A stretch of DNA of 37,154 nt from a virus, in the IMG/VR virus record IMGVR_UViG_3300036785_001384, positions 1 to 37,154 of that record; one strand, given 5' to 3'. Both the position numbers and the translations under genes were made by a program. Shown piece after piece: positions 21,864 to 30,349 of the stretch. A model generated the notes under the pieces. That model saw only the letters and a program-made list of their open reading frames with translations, did not search any database and had not been told where the DNA came from. Position 1 is the first letter of the stretch; every line of letters begins with the position of its first letter.

Positions 21864-22255
21864 TGCCGCTTCTCGACGTGACCGAGGTGCTGCTGGATCC
21901 GGATTTTGCTGACCCATCGCTGATTTGCCGCCGGCAGATACAGACGACGGACGATGACAACTTTCCAGTTAATACCCCTCAGGAATTCCCGTTTTCAGGT
22001 GTGGTGACCGTTGACCGTTCGCTTGAGGCAAGGCGCATGGCCGCCGGGCAAAACATCAATGGGGCAATACTCATTGTGACGCAATTCAGGCTCACCCAGG
22101 GCAGCAAAAGCATTAATGACGGCCCAAACCTTGATGCCGACCTGGTTGTTTATAACGGTGGTTTATACCGGGTGACGTTCGTCGATCCTTACACGCGTTA
22201 TGGTGCCGGATTTGTTCAAGCCCACTGTGAGCTGATGGGGCAGGAAGGGGGTTAA
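21863..22255 (+). CDS. Head-tail joining / neck protein (130 aa)
   Basis: A 130-residue beta-rich protein (PSLICRRQIQTTDDDNF, then VVTVDRSLEARRMAAGQNI and GGLYRVTFVDPYTRYGAGFV). Size and position between a gp10-like protein and the tail terminator match head-tail connectors of this gene order. The start overlaps the previous stop by one base. Family name not certain. Confidence 0.65.
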   Translation: MPLLDVTEVLLDPDFADPSLICRRQIQTTDDDNFPVNTPQEFPFSGVVTVDRSLEARRMAAGQNINGAILIVTQFRLTQGSKSINDGPNLDADLVVYNGGLYRVTFVDPYTRYGAGFVQAHCELMGQEGG

Positions 22256-22798
22256 GTGAGTAACGACAGCACAATACCCGGATACCTCACGCCGACCGGT
22301 ATCGGCCCGGCATACGATGAGGAACTGGAGCGACTGCTGAGCCGCTGGATCCGTGGAGTGACTGGGCTGGATAAAAACGTCGTCTATCCCCGCTGGACTG
22401 ACCCGCAAATCCAGATACCGAAAAACGGAACCACCTGGTGCGCGTTCGGCATTACCAGCCTGCCAGATGATATGTATCCGGCACATGTTCAGGGAGCGGA
22501 AAACGCCGAGCAGTGGTCGCATGAAACTATCGAAACGCTATGTTGCTTCTATGGCCCACGGGGAATGTCTGTCGCGACTCAATTCCGTAATGGGCTGTTT
22601 GTCTCGCAGAACAACGACGAACTGAAAAAAATCGGCCTGACCCTTCTGGATTGCGGCCGCATATTCAACCTCCCTGAACTCATCAATAACCAGTGGGTGC
22701 GCCGGTATGACATTGCCGTCCGCCTGCGCCGCAAAGTGATCCGCGAGTACGGCATCAAATCGCTGGTGGAAGCACCGGTTCAATTCTTCGGAGAATAA
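22256..22798 (+). CDS. Tail terminator / neck protein (gp12-like)
   Basis: A 180-residue protein with GTG start and a GGAAGGGGG ribosome site. Sequence features (GYLTPTGIGPAYDEELERLL, WIRGVTGLDKNVVYPRW, MSVATQFRNGLFVSQNNDEL) match the phage neck-terminator group called LIC_12616/gp12-like. It caps the tail tube at the neck. It lies directly before the sheath gene. Confidence 0.78.
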   Translation: MSNDSTIPGYLTPTGIGPAYDEELERLLSRWIRGVTGLDKNVVYPRWTDPQIQIPKNGTTWCAFGITSLPDDMYPAHVQGAENAEQWSHETIETLCCFYGPRGMSVATQFRNGLFVSQNNDELKKIGLTLLDCGRIFNLPELINNQWVRRYDIAVRLRRKVIREYGIKSLVEAPVQFFGE

Positions 22799-22801
22799 TT
22801 T

Positions 22802-24280
22802 ATGTCACAGGGCTTACCTGTATCTAACATCGTGTCCGTCACGGTGAATATGGCGCTGCGCGCCGCACAGAGCCGTAATTTTGGCGCTCTGTTGGTTGTG
22901 GGCGGCTCCGATGTAATCGACGGCAGCCAGCGCATGCGCAGCTATTCAGGCATCACTGACGTTGCTGCTGATTTCGGTATGGAGGCCCCAGAGTATAAGG
23001 CCGCCAGCCTGTACTTTCAGCAGACCCCGCAACCCCGCACGCTGTTTGTCGGGCGTTGGATTAAAGAGGATCAGGCTGCGTTATTGCGTTGCGCCATCCT
23101 GACGCCGGCACAGATGGCGATCAGCACCTGGGCATCGGTGACGGATGGTGCGATGAAAATCAGCATCGACGGCACTAACAAGACGGTGACCGCGGTCGAT
23201 TTCTCGGCGGAAACCAATCTGAATGGTGTGGCCGCGCGTATCACTGAAAAACTGACCACAGCTATCGTAACCTGGGACGCGGTGAACAGCCGATTCATCA
23301 TCACATCGAAAACCACCGGTGATAAATCAGCAGTTGGTTATGGTGAAGCGCCCGCCACCGGCACCGACATTTCAGCGATGATGGGGGCGGTACAGAGCGC
23401 TGGCGCTCTGGCCATAGCCCGCGCTGCTGCCGAAAACATTCAGTCCTGCATCTACAAACTGGCCGACATGTCTACCGGTTGGTATGGCCTGCAGATCGCC
23501 GACATCTCGCCGAGCGATGACGACGTGATCAGCGTGGCGGCATTTATCCAATCTGACGACGTTTCCCGGATCTTCGGGTACACCACGCAGAACACCGGCG
23601 TGCTGGACTTGGATAACACCAATGACATCGCCAGCAAGCTGAAAAACGCCAAATATGGGCGCACCTTCATTCAGTATTCTGGCGTTAGCCCGTATGCGTC
23701 AGCGTCTATTTTTGGTCGCGCGTTTACCGTGAATTTCCTCGGCAACAACACCACGATCACGCTGAAATTCAAACAAGAGCCAGGCATCACACCTGAAACG
23801 CTCACTCAAACCCAGGCCAAAACGCTGACGGCGAAGAACTGCAACATGTTCGTCAACTACGACAATGACACGGCGATCATTCAGGAAGGCCTGATGTGCA
23901 ACGGCGATTTCTTCGACGAGCGCCACGGCCTGGACTGGTTGCAGAACTACGTTCAGAACAACCTCTATAACGTGCTTTATACCAGCGGCAAAGTGCCACA
24001 AACCGATCCGGGTATAACCCGCCTGCTGACCAGCGTAAACGGTTCGCTCGGGAAGGGGGCGGACAACGGACTGATTGCTCCGGGCGTGTGGAATGGCGAC
24101 CCACTTGGTGGGATTAACACTGGTGACATGCTGACTACGGGGTATTACACCTATGCTCCATCCGTGGCGACGCAATCACAAGCCGATCGTGAAGCGCGTA
24201 AGGCACCAGTGATTCAGTGTTTGATTAAGCTGGCCGGCGCTGTGCATTTCGCTGACGTCATCATCAACGTAAATCGATAA
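22802..24280 (+). CDS. Contractile tail sheath (DUF3383)
   Basis: A 492-residue DUF3383 sheath protein. Signature parts are [25 protein letters not shown] near the N terminus, the [16 protein letters not shown] segment, and the C-terminal [20 protein letters not shown]. It proves a contractile tail: the sheath shortens to drive the tube through the envelope. It is followed at 9 bases by the tube gene. Confidence 0.9.
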   Translation: MSQGLPVSNIVSVTVNMALRAAQSRNFGALLVVGGSDVIDGSQRMRSYSGITDVAADFGMEAPEYKAASLYFQQTPQPRTLFVGRWIKEDQAALLRCAILTPAQMAISTWASVTDGAMKISIDGTNKTVTAVDFSAETNLNGVAARITEKLTTAIVTWDAVNSRFIITSKTTGDKSAVGYGEAPATGTDISAMMGAVQSAGALAIARAAAENIQSCIYKLADMSTGWYGLQIADISPSDDDVISVAAFIQSDDVSRIFGYTTQNTGVLDLDNTNDIASKLKNAKYGRTFIQYSGVSPYASASIFGRAFTVNFLGNNTTITLKFKQEPGITPETLTQTQAKTLTAKNCNMFVNYDNDTAIIQEGLMCNGDFFDERHGLDWLQNYVQNNLYNVLYTSGKVPQTDPGITRLLTSVNGSLGKGADNGLIAPGVWNGDPLGGINTGDMLTTGYYTYAPSVATQSQADREARKAPVIQCLIKLAGAVHFADVIINVNR

Positions 24281-24289
24281 GGGGCAAGA

Positions 24290-24730
24290 ATGTCTACTTA
24301 CAGTTTTTTGGATTTTTCCGCCTCGATTGTCGGCCCTGGCGGTGCGTTTGATCTGGGTTATGGCTCGGGCAATGCCGAAGAGGGCGTAACCGTAGCGATG
24401 CTGGAGGCAAAGAACACCATGACCATTGGCGCAGATGGCACGCCGATGCACAGTCTGCACGCGGGTAAGGGTGGGACCATTACAGTCACGCTACTGAAGA
24501 CCTCACCAACCAACGCCAAGCTGAGTGCGTTGTATAACGCGCAGTCACTGTCTTCGGCGACATGGGGAAACAACGTTATTGTGATGCGCAACAGTGCCAG
24601 CAATGACGTTTGTTCGGCACGTTCGGTGGCTTTCCAGAAAATTCCCGATTGGCAGAACGCCAAAGACGGCGGGACAGTGGCGTGGGTGTTTGACGCGGGC
24701 TTAGTCGACCAGTTGCTGGGTACATTTTAA
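24290..24730 (+). CDS. Tail tube protein (DUF3277)
   Basis: A 146-residue DUF3277 protein (YSFLDFSASIVGPGGAFDLG opening; DGTPMHSLHAGKGGTITVTL; C-terminal VFDAGLVDQLLGTF). Sheath followed by DUF3277 is the sheath-tube pair of this myovirus type. It builds the inner DNA-conducting tube. A GGGG ribosome site precedes the start. Confidence 0.88.
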   Translation: MSTYSFLDFSASIVGPGGAFDLGYGSGNAEEGVTVAMLEAKNTMTIGADGTPMHSLHAGKGGTITVTLLKTSPTNAKLSALYNAQSLSSATWGNNVIVMRNSASNDVCSARSVAFQKIPDWQNAKDGGTVAWVFDAGLVDQLLGTF

Positions 24731-24740
24731 GGGGTAATGC

Positions 24741-25184
24741 ATGGAATTTGAAATCAAGGGCCAGCAATATCGCTCGGCCAAACTAAACGCCTTTGCTCAG
24801 CAGGACGTGGCCATCGCTCTGGCGCCGGTGTTATCCGGACTGATCCCCTTACTCAAGGATGTGATGACCGGTAACGGTAAGTCATTGACGGACGATAAAA
24901 GTCGCCTGTTTGACGAAATTATCCCGCTGGTGGTGAAAGCCATCACTCAACTGAGCAAAGAAGGCCGCGCGGAAATCAACCATACCTGCTTGTCGGTTGT
25001 CACCCGGCAGCAGGGGCAGTCGTGGTCGAAAATTTACGAGCCCAATCAGCGCGTGATGTTGTTCGATGACCTCAATGGACTGGATTTGGTGAAAATCGTC
25101 GGCAACGTGGTACAGGATTCCCTCGGTGATTTTTTTCCCGCACTCCCCGCGAGCGACAGCAATACGGACCCGCAACCGGCATAA
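24741..25184 (+). CDS. Tail assembly chaperone, short form
   Basis: A 147-residue mainly helical protein (MEFEIKGQQYRSAKLNAFAQ opening) between tube and tape measure, the place of lambda G-type chaperones. Near its 3' end codons 130-132 (GAT TTT TTT) form a T7 slippery run at 25130-25136. Zero-frame translation ends at 25184 with a Pro/Asp-rich tail. A -1 shift would replace the last 15 residues by the downstream frame. AAGGGG lies upstream of the ATG. Confidence 0.82.
   Translation: MEFEIKGQQYRSAKLNAFAQQDVAIALAPVLSGLIPLLKDVMTGNGKSLTDDKSRLFDEIIPLVVKAITQLSKEGRAEINHTCLSVVTRQQGQSWSKIYEPNQRVMLFDDLNGLDLVKIVGNVVQDSLGDFFPALPASDSNTDPQPA
25130..25136 (+). promoter_or_regulatory. Slippery heptamer for -1 ribosomal frameshift
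   Basis: T TTT TTT in the zero-frame phase (GA[T TTT TTT] CCC) is a perfect X XXY YYZ slippery site. After a -1 slip the frame stays open for 79 codons to 25375. The site lies 15 codons before the zero-frame stop, just where lambda-type tail chaperones shift. Confidence 0.75.
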
Positions 25185-25375
25185 CACTTGAGTCCTTGTC
25201 AAAAGGGCGTAGCTACTTGCTGCGCCCGGTGCATGCCCGTATGTGCAGCTTTGAGTCGATAAAAGACGGTACGCTGACGCTGGCCGACATCGCCTTGATG
25301 AATGAGTCGCTCGATGTTGAGGCGGAAAACAATTATCTGATCAAAAAATGGCAGGCTGATAATAATGAACGCTGA
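25136..25375 (+). CDS. Tail assembly chaperone, frameshift extension (GT-like)
   Basis: An open -1 frame with no good start of its own. The shifted product of the previous gene would be 132 + 79 = 211 residues. The extension contains a conserved-looking domain (YLLRPVHARMCSFESIKDG, then LADIALMNESLDVEAENN) like DUF6889-type second chaperone parts. The long form would bind the tape measure and tube subunits during tail assembly, as lambda gpGT does. It ends 11 bases inside the tape-measure start. Independent initiation at a TTG near 25196 cannot be excluded but has no ribosome site. Confidence 0.72.
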   Translation, partial: SRTPRERQQYGPATGITLESLSKGRSYLLRPVHARMCSFESIKDGTLTLADIALMNESLDVEAENNYLIKKWQADNNER

Positions 25376-27377
25376 AACCATCAAGGACTTTCTGATCTCG
25401 CTGGGGTTCGATATTGATGACGCCGGTAGCCGCAAGTTTGAAACGGTGGTTTCAGGCGTCACAATGAACGTGATCAAGATGGGCGCGGCAGTAGAGGCCG
25501 CAGCCCTGACTGTTGTCGGGTTCACCACCAAAATCGCCAGCGGTCTCGACAAGCTTTATTGGCAGTCTCAACGGACCGGCGCCACGGCGAACAATATCAG
25601 GGCCATCGGCTACGCATTCAGCCAGGCCGGGGGTAGCGTTGAGGGATTCAACGGCACCCTGGATAATCTGGCGCGCTTCCTCCGTTCTACGCCGGGTGCC
25701 GAAGGTTTCCTGCGTAATCTGGGGATCCAGACACGTGACGCGAACGGCAAGTTGCGTGACACCGCGCAGTTGGTGACGTTGGTCGGCGATAAGCTGGCGA
25801 AAATGCCGTACTACCGTGCCAACCAATACGCGCAAATCCTCGGTATTGACGAAAACACGTTACTGGCCATGCGACGTGGCGTGCAGGGGTTCACGTCAGA
25901 TTATCAGGGCATGCTGCAGGCTACCGGCTTTGATTCCCAGAAGGCGGCAGAGCAGTCCAACAAATTCATGACCCAGATGCGCGGACTCACAAGCCTGTTC
26001 GGCATCATGCGCGACAAAATCGGCGGTAATCTTGCCGGTGGCCTGGCGGGTAATCTCGAGTCTTTCCGCAAAAATATTCTGCTCAACTTCCCCAAAATCG
26101 AAGGCACGATCACTGCCGTGTTGAAAAAAGTGCTGTCGTTGGCTGACAGTATCATGAGGCTGGTTTACCGGGGCATTCAGGGGGCCGGCGATTTAATGAA
26201 GTGGTGGGACAGACTGGATGACAAGACCAAAGGGCTGATTAAGGTGCTGGGCGGCCTGCTGGTGGCCTGGCGCTTACTGAACAGCGCATTCCTCACCTCA
26301 CCAATAGGGATGATCACTGCACTGATCGCCGCTCTGGTGCTGCTTTATGACGACTACCAGACATGGAAGGAAGGCGGAAATAGCCTGATTGATTGGGCAA
26401 AGTGGCAGCCCGATATAGAAAAAGCCAAGCAGGCCATGCTCTGGATCCGCGACAAAGTGCTGGATTTGAAAGATGCAGTTGGCGGCTGGCAGACCGCGCT
26501 GGAAATCTTTGCCGGCTTCATGGCAGTGACCTGGGCTGCTCGGATGATCAAGGCTATCGGTTCGGTTACCAGCAGTGTCGGCGGGTTATCTGGTGCATTA
26601 AAGGGGCTGGGTAAGGTCGGCACTATTGGCGCGCTGTTGGCCATTGAGGAGCATATCGCCAAGCCGCTTGAAGAGAAATATTCATGGCTGAAAAACAATC
26701 CGGTTGCCAATTTCCTGAATAAATTGCCTGGCTCTGACGCCGTGGACGAATGGGGTAAAAAACTTCTGCCGTGGCGGAGAAATGAACCTGAGCAGCATGC
26801 GCAATCAGCCTCCGCGCCGCGTGGGATCCGCAACAATAACCCCGGCAATCTGAATTACGTCGGTCAGAACGGCGCGACCCTCGAAAACCATGCAACCCCA
26901 CGTTTTGCCCGTTTCAATTCCGCTTTTGAGGGATTCGCGGCGCTGGGTAAGCAGATCAAGGCGTACTACAACGGGACGTCAAAGGCCGCAGGTTATCAGA
27001 AGCTGCAATCTGTCGAGGACATCATCAGCCGCTTTGCGCCGGCCAGCGAGAACAACACCCAGGCCTATATCAACAAGCTGAGCAAAATGCTCGGCGTTGG
27101 CCGTGGTGACTCGCTGAATATTCACGATCCACAGGTGCTGGCCACACTGATGAACGGCATCACACAGATTGAGAACGGCAAAAATCCCTATGCACCTGAA
27201 ATGGTGCTCAAGGCGGCACAGTCAACGGTGGGGGCTTCTGGTGGAACAAGTAACCCGGTGTTCAATATCAACGTGCAGGGCGGCGGGGATCCCCGAGAAA
27301 CAGCGCGACTCACAGGTAACGCAGTCGAGGGCGTTTATCGTCGTCAAACGCGCAACCTACAAACACAGGTGGGCTGA
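25365..27377 (+). CDS. Tape measure protein with C-terminal muralytic domain
   Basis: A 670-residue protein. The N terminus (IKDFLISLGFDIDDAGSRKF) and helical body match tape measures, and hydrophobic segments lie at about residues 285-330 (VLGGLLVAWRLL, IGMITALIAALVLLY). Residues about 485-640 form a peptidoglycan-hydrolase-like module starting RGIRNNNPGNLNY, with PRFARFNSAFEGFAALGKQI and later DIISRFAPASENNTQAYI. It sets tail length and probably opens the cell wall during DNA entry. The start overlaps the chaperone extension and has little ribosome site of its own, so translation is coupled. Confidence 0.9.
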   Translation: MNAETIKDFLISLGFDIDDAGSRKFETVVSGVTMNVIKMGAAVEAAALTVVGFTTKIASGLDKLYWQSQRTGATANNIRAIGYAFSQAGGSVEGFNGTLDNLARFLRSTPGAEGFLRNLGIQTRDANGKLRDTAQLVTLVGDKLAKMPYYRANQYAQILGIDENTLLAMRRGVQGFTSDYQGMLQATGFDSQKAAEQSNKFMTQMRGLTSLFGIMRDKIGGNLAGGLAGNLESFRKNILLNFPKIEGTITAVLKKVLSLADSIMRLVYRGIQGAGDLMKWWDRLDDKTKGLIKVLGGLLVAWRLLNSAFLTSPIGMITALIAALVLLYDDYQTWKEGGNSLIDWAKWQPDIEKAKQAMLWIRDKVLDLKDAVGGWQTALEIFAGFMAVTWAARMIKAIGSVTSSVGGLSGALKGLGKVGTIGALLAIEEHIAKPLEEKYSWLKNNPVANFLNKLPGSDAVDEWGKKLLPWRRNEPEQHAQSASAPRGIRNNNPGNLNYVGQNGATLENHATPRFARFNSAFEGFAALGKQIKAYYNGTSKAAGYQKLQSVEDIISRFAPASENNTQAYINKLSKMLGVGRGDSLNIHDPQVLATLMNGITQIENGKNPYAPEMVLKAAQSTVGASGGTSNPVFNINVQGGGDPRETARLTGNAVEGVYRRQTRNLQTQVG

Positions 27378-27973
27378 TGGATATTTTATCTGTGCTGTTC
27401 TCTCAGCAGCGGCGCCGTATTGGCATTATTGTGCCGAGTGTAACAATCAGCGAAAAGCATATGGATGCAACGGAAATCACCGAGCATCCGGTAGAACTCG
27501 GCGCGCCAACGAGCGATCACGCTTATGACCGGCCGTCTGAGGTCACGATGGAGTTAGGGTTTTCTGGCGGCGGCTCACTGATAGATGGTATCGACACGAC
27601 GGAGGTTTTTAACGTCAGTACCGGTTTATCGTTAGGCACCAGCCCAGAAGACGTCTACCAGCAGTTGTTGGATCTGAAAAAGAGCAAAGTGCCGTTTGCG
27701 GTGACGACCGGCAAGCGCCAGTACAAAAACATGCTGATCCGCGCTATCGAGGTGCTAACTGACAGAACCAGCGAAAACGTGTTAATGACCACGCTTACCT
27801 TGCGCGAGTTGATTATTACCGAAACGCAAAAAGTCAGTACAACACCGGCGGAAAACATGCAGTCACCGCAGGACACAGGCGGGGTGAGCAATACCGGGCT
27901 GAAAAACCCGACCACACCCGACAAGCAGCAGAGCATTTTAAAATCTGCGGGAGGTTTCCTTGGCATTGGTTGA
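27377..27973 (+). CDS. Baseplate protein, Dit-like N-terminal type
   Basis: A 198-residue protein that overlaps the tape-measure stop by one base. The N-terminal part (RRIGIIVPSVTISEKHMD, then HPVELGAPTSDHAYDRP) resembles the Dit-like domain of phage baseplate proteins. The C terminus is low-complexity and Gln/Thr/Pro-rich. Position after the tape measure fits the inner baseplate ring that receives the tail tip. Family assignment is moderate. Confidence 0.7.
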   Translation: MDILSVLFSQQRRRIGIIVPSVTISEKHMDATEITEHPVELGAPTSDHAYDRPSEVTMELGFSGGGSLIDGIDTTEVFNVSTGLSLGTSPEDVYQQLLDLKKSKVPFAVTTGKRQYKNMLIRAIEVLTDRTSENVLMTTLTLRELIITETQKVSTTPAENMQSPQDTGGVSNTGLKNPTTPDKQQSILKSAGGFLGIG

Positions 27974-28265
27974 AATCCCGTTAACGCCTGTCTCGCAGCA
28001 GTTTGCGATACAACTTGCCGGTGTGCAGTATCAGCTTACGCTGATATGGCGCGACGTGGCCGGATGGGTGCTGGACATCGCCAGTAACGACAAGACGCCG
28101 ATTATTCAGGGTATCCCGTTGGTGGCCGGTGCTGACCTGCTGGCGCAGTATCGCTATCTGGGTATCGGTGGTCAGTTGTTCGTGATGTCTGATCCGGCAG
28201 TGCTTGAACCCCCAACATCAACAAATCTGGGTTTTGAATCCCACCTTTATTTTTTGACTGACTGA
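27960..28265 (+). CDS. Baseplate plug protein
   Basis: A 101-residue beta-rich protein (VEIPLTPVSQQFAIQLAGVQ, YQLTLIWRDVAGWVLDI, GGQLFVMSDPAV). It matches the small baseplate plug proteins found between Dit-like and hub genes. The likely start is the TTG at 27960, five bases after GGAGG, inside the end of the preceding gene; no ATG is available near. It probably closes the tube in the extended tail. Confidence 0.72.
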   Translation: MALVEIPLTPVSQQFAIQLAGVQYQLTLIWRDVAGWVLDIASNDKTPIIQGIPLVAGADLLAQYRYLGIGGQLFVMSDPAVLEPPTSTNLGFESHLYFLTD

Positions 28266-28285
28266 CCGCCTCCGGGCGGTTTTTT
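28265..28285 (+). terminator. Intrinsic terminator-like hairpin within the baseplate operon
   Basis: ACCGCC / GGCGGT (6 bp) with loop TCCG is followed by six T residues, starting at the plug stop codon. The hub gene continues 12 bases later, so this must be partly read through, or it lowers hub and spike expression relative to upstream tail genes. Confidence 0.65.
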
Positions 28286-28297
28286 CATGGAGCGGCC

Positions 28298-29242
28298 ATG
28301 ACAATTAACTGGATGCGCAAATGCAGCCTGATCGTCGCCAATGATGCCGGGGAAGGGCTGGAACTGTCGGACTTGAAAATCAACTTCAATATCAGCAGGC
28401 CCGATATCAGTTACCCGGCGACGGGCATGTTTAAAATCTACAATCTGAGCCGGAACACGGCCAGCCGGATCCGCCAAAATGAATTCACGCAGATAAAGTT
28501 TATCGCTGGATATCAGGACAATTTCGGCCTGATTTTTTCCGGGCAAACCCAATACTCCTACGGCGGCCGTGAAAACCCCACCGATACCTATTCGGTTATC
28601 CAGGCGGCCGACAGCGATCAGGCGCATAACTTTGCCGTGATGAATACCACGCTGGCCGCCGGCTACACGCAGCAGGATGTTCACGCGGCACTGATGAAAC
28701 CGATCGGGGTTTACGACATCGTCGCTGGCGCAGTGCCGGAATTCGCCACAACGAAAGCTCCTCGCGGTAAGCCGATGTTCGGCATGCACCGTGATGAAGT
28801 TTCCACCCTGGCGGCGCAGTGCAAGGCGACATGGCGCTATGAGAACGGCCTCCTGCAGATGGTGCCGGAGAATGCTTATCTGGCCGAGGCCATTGTGTTA
28901 AATGCGCAGACGGGCCTGATCGGCATGCCCGAGCAAACCATTGGCGGTGGTATCAACGTGAAATGCCTGATTAACCCAAATATCCAGCTCGACACCCTGA
29001 TCCGCCTTGATAACAAATCTATCAACCTGGTGGGTCTGTCCAACCAAGAGATCGCCACCGGCAGCACTGCGGGCGCATCGCTACAGCAGCCGGCAGTTTT
29101 GGACATGGATGGCGATTACATCGTGAAGAACATCGGCTATTACGGCGATACGCGTGCCAATGCCTACTATCAGGACATGATCTGTATTGCGAAGGGCGGC
29201 GCGGGCCTGTTGAGTCAATCTACCATCCGGGCAGGAGCATAA
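28298..29242 (+). CDS. Baseplate hub protein (gp27/gpD-like)
   Basis: A 314-residue protein (MRKCSLIVANDAGEGLELSD, LKINFNISRPDI, then YVVKNIGYYGDTRANAYYQD-like C terminus). Length and position just before the spike gene match hub proteins that hold the central needle in contractile tails. The start has GGAGCGG upstream. Family recognition is by pattern and order. Confidence 0.75.
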   Translation: MTINWMRKCSLIVANDAGEGLELSDLKINFNISRPDISYPATGMFKIYNLSRNTASRIRQNEFTQIKFIAGYQDNFGLIFSGQTQYSYGGRENPTDTYSVIQAADSDQAHNFAVMNTTLAAGYTQQDVHAALMKPIGVYDIVAGAVPEFATTKAPRGKPMFGMHRDEVSTLAAQCKATWRYENGLLQMVPENAYLAEAIVLNAQTGLIGMPEQTIGGGINVKCLINPNIQLDTLIRLDNKSINLVGLSNQEIATGSTAGASLQQPAVLDMDGDYIVKNIGYYGDTRANAYYQDMICIAKGGAGLLSQSTIRAGA

Positions 29243-29243
29243 C

Positions 29244-29999
29244 GTGATAACGAACAACGAACGTCAGGACTCCCCCGAGCTGGTGCTTAAAGCTCTGGCT
29301 GATTCCGTCAGTACCGACTTGCGTGTTGCCTGCCCGGGTATTATCCAGTCATTTGATGCCGGTGCAGTGACTGCCACTATCCAGCCGTCGGTAAAAGTGC
29401 CAGTACGGCAAGCAGATGGCTCTGTTGTGTCGGTAGCGTTGCCACTGCTGGTGGATGTGCCTGTTTATTTCCCGCGCGGCGGTGGCGTCACGCTGACGTT
29501 TCCAATCAATGAGGGTGACGAGTGCCTGGTGATATTTGCTGACCGCTGTATCGATTATTGGTGGCAGAGCGGCGGGGTGCAGGAGCCTGTCGATCCACGC
29601 CAGCATCACCTTGCTGATTCATTCGCGCTGGTCGGCCCGCAGTCGCAGGCGAATAAAATCAGCGGTATCAGCACCAGCGCCGCGCAGCTGCGCACCGACG
29701 ACGGCGCGGCATTTATTGAGCTCGACCCTGGCAGCCACGCGGTGACCGTCACCACGTCGGGGAAATTGACCGCCAGCGCACAGGGCGGAACGGAGATCAA
29801 CTCCCCGGAAATCGTGCTCAACGGCAACGTGACTATCAACGGCAACCTGTCGCAAGGTATGGGTGACGGAGGCGGCACGGCGACGATGCTGGGGCCGGTG
29901 AACGTGACGAACGATGTCAAAGCCGGCGGAATTAGCCTACAGACGCACAAACACGGCGGCGTAGAAACTGGCGGTGGCCAGACAGGAGGCCCTGAGTGA
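29244..29999 (+). CDS. Baseplate spike (Gp138 N-terminal domain)
   Basis: A 251-residue protein with GTG start and CAGGAG upstream. The N-terminal OB-like part has VPVYFPRGGGVTLTFPINEG and CLVIFADRCIDYWWQSGG, hallmarks of the Gp138 family. The middle repeats short beta strands (INSPEIVLNGNVTINGNLSQ), a beta-helix needle. The C terminus THKHGGV carries an HxH metal site as in spike tips that bind iron. It pierces the outer membrane. Confidence 0.88.
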   Translation: MITNNERQDSPELVLKALADSVSTDLRVACPGIIQSFDAGAVTATIQPSVKVPVRQADGSVVSVALPLLVDVPVYFPRGGGVTLTFPINEGDECLVIFADRCIDYWWQSGGVQEPVDPRQHHLADSFALVGPQSQANKISGISTSAAQLRTDDGAAFIELDPGSHAVTVTTSGKLTASAQGGTEINSPEIVLNGNVTINGNLSQGMGDGGGTATMLGPVNVTNDVKAGGISLQTHKHGGVETGGGQTGGPE

Positions 30000-30349
30000 A
30001 GTACCGAAAAGAGGACGAGAACGGCGATTACACCTTCGGCCAGGGTGACAACACCTTTCTGGAGGACACTCCGGAGGCCGTTGCACAGGCGGTAAAAACG
30101 CGCTTTGCGCTCTGGACAGGGGAATGGTTTCTCGATGTGACCGAGGGCACCCCGTACCGCGAGGCGATTCTCGGCAAGCACAAATCAGCCGCCTACAACA
30201 TGGCGGTGCGTGAGCGGATCCTCGGCACGCAGGGCGTGACCGAAATACTGGAGTTCACCACGGAATATAACCCGGACACACGCCGCGTGACGTTCACCGC
30301 GACCATCAACACGCTGTACGGCGAAACGACTGTAACCAGCGAGGCATAA
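29996..30349 (+). CDS. Baseplate wedge protein (gp25/DUF2634-like)
   Basis: A 117-residue protein with GTG start, overlapping the spike stop by four bases. It has FGQGDNTFLEDTPEAVAQAV, then FALWTGEWFLDVTEGTPY and RERILGTQGVTEI, typical of gp25/W-like or DUF2634-like wedge proteins. It attaches the sheath start to the wedge. It is followed directly by the BppJ gene. Confidence 0.78.
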   Translation: MKYRKEDENGDYTFGQGDNTFLEDTPEAVAQAVKTRFALWTGEWFLDVTEGTPYREAILGKHKSAAYNMAVRERILGTQGVTEILEFTTEYNPDTRRVTFTATINTLYGETTVTSEA

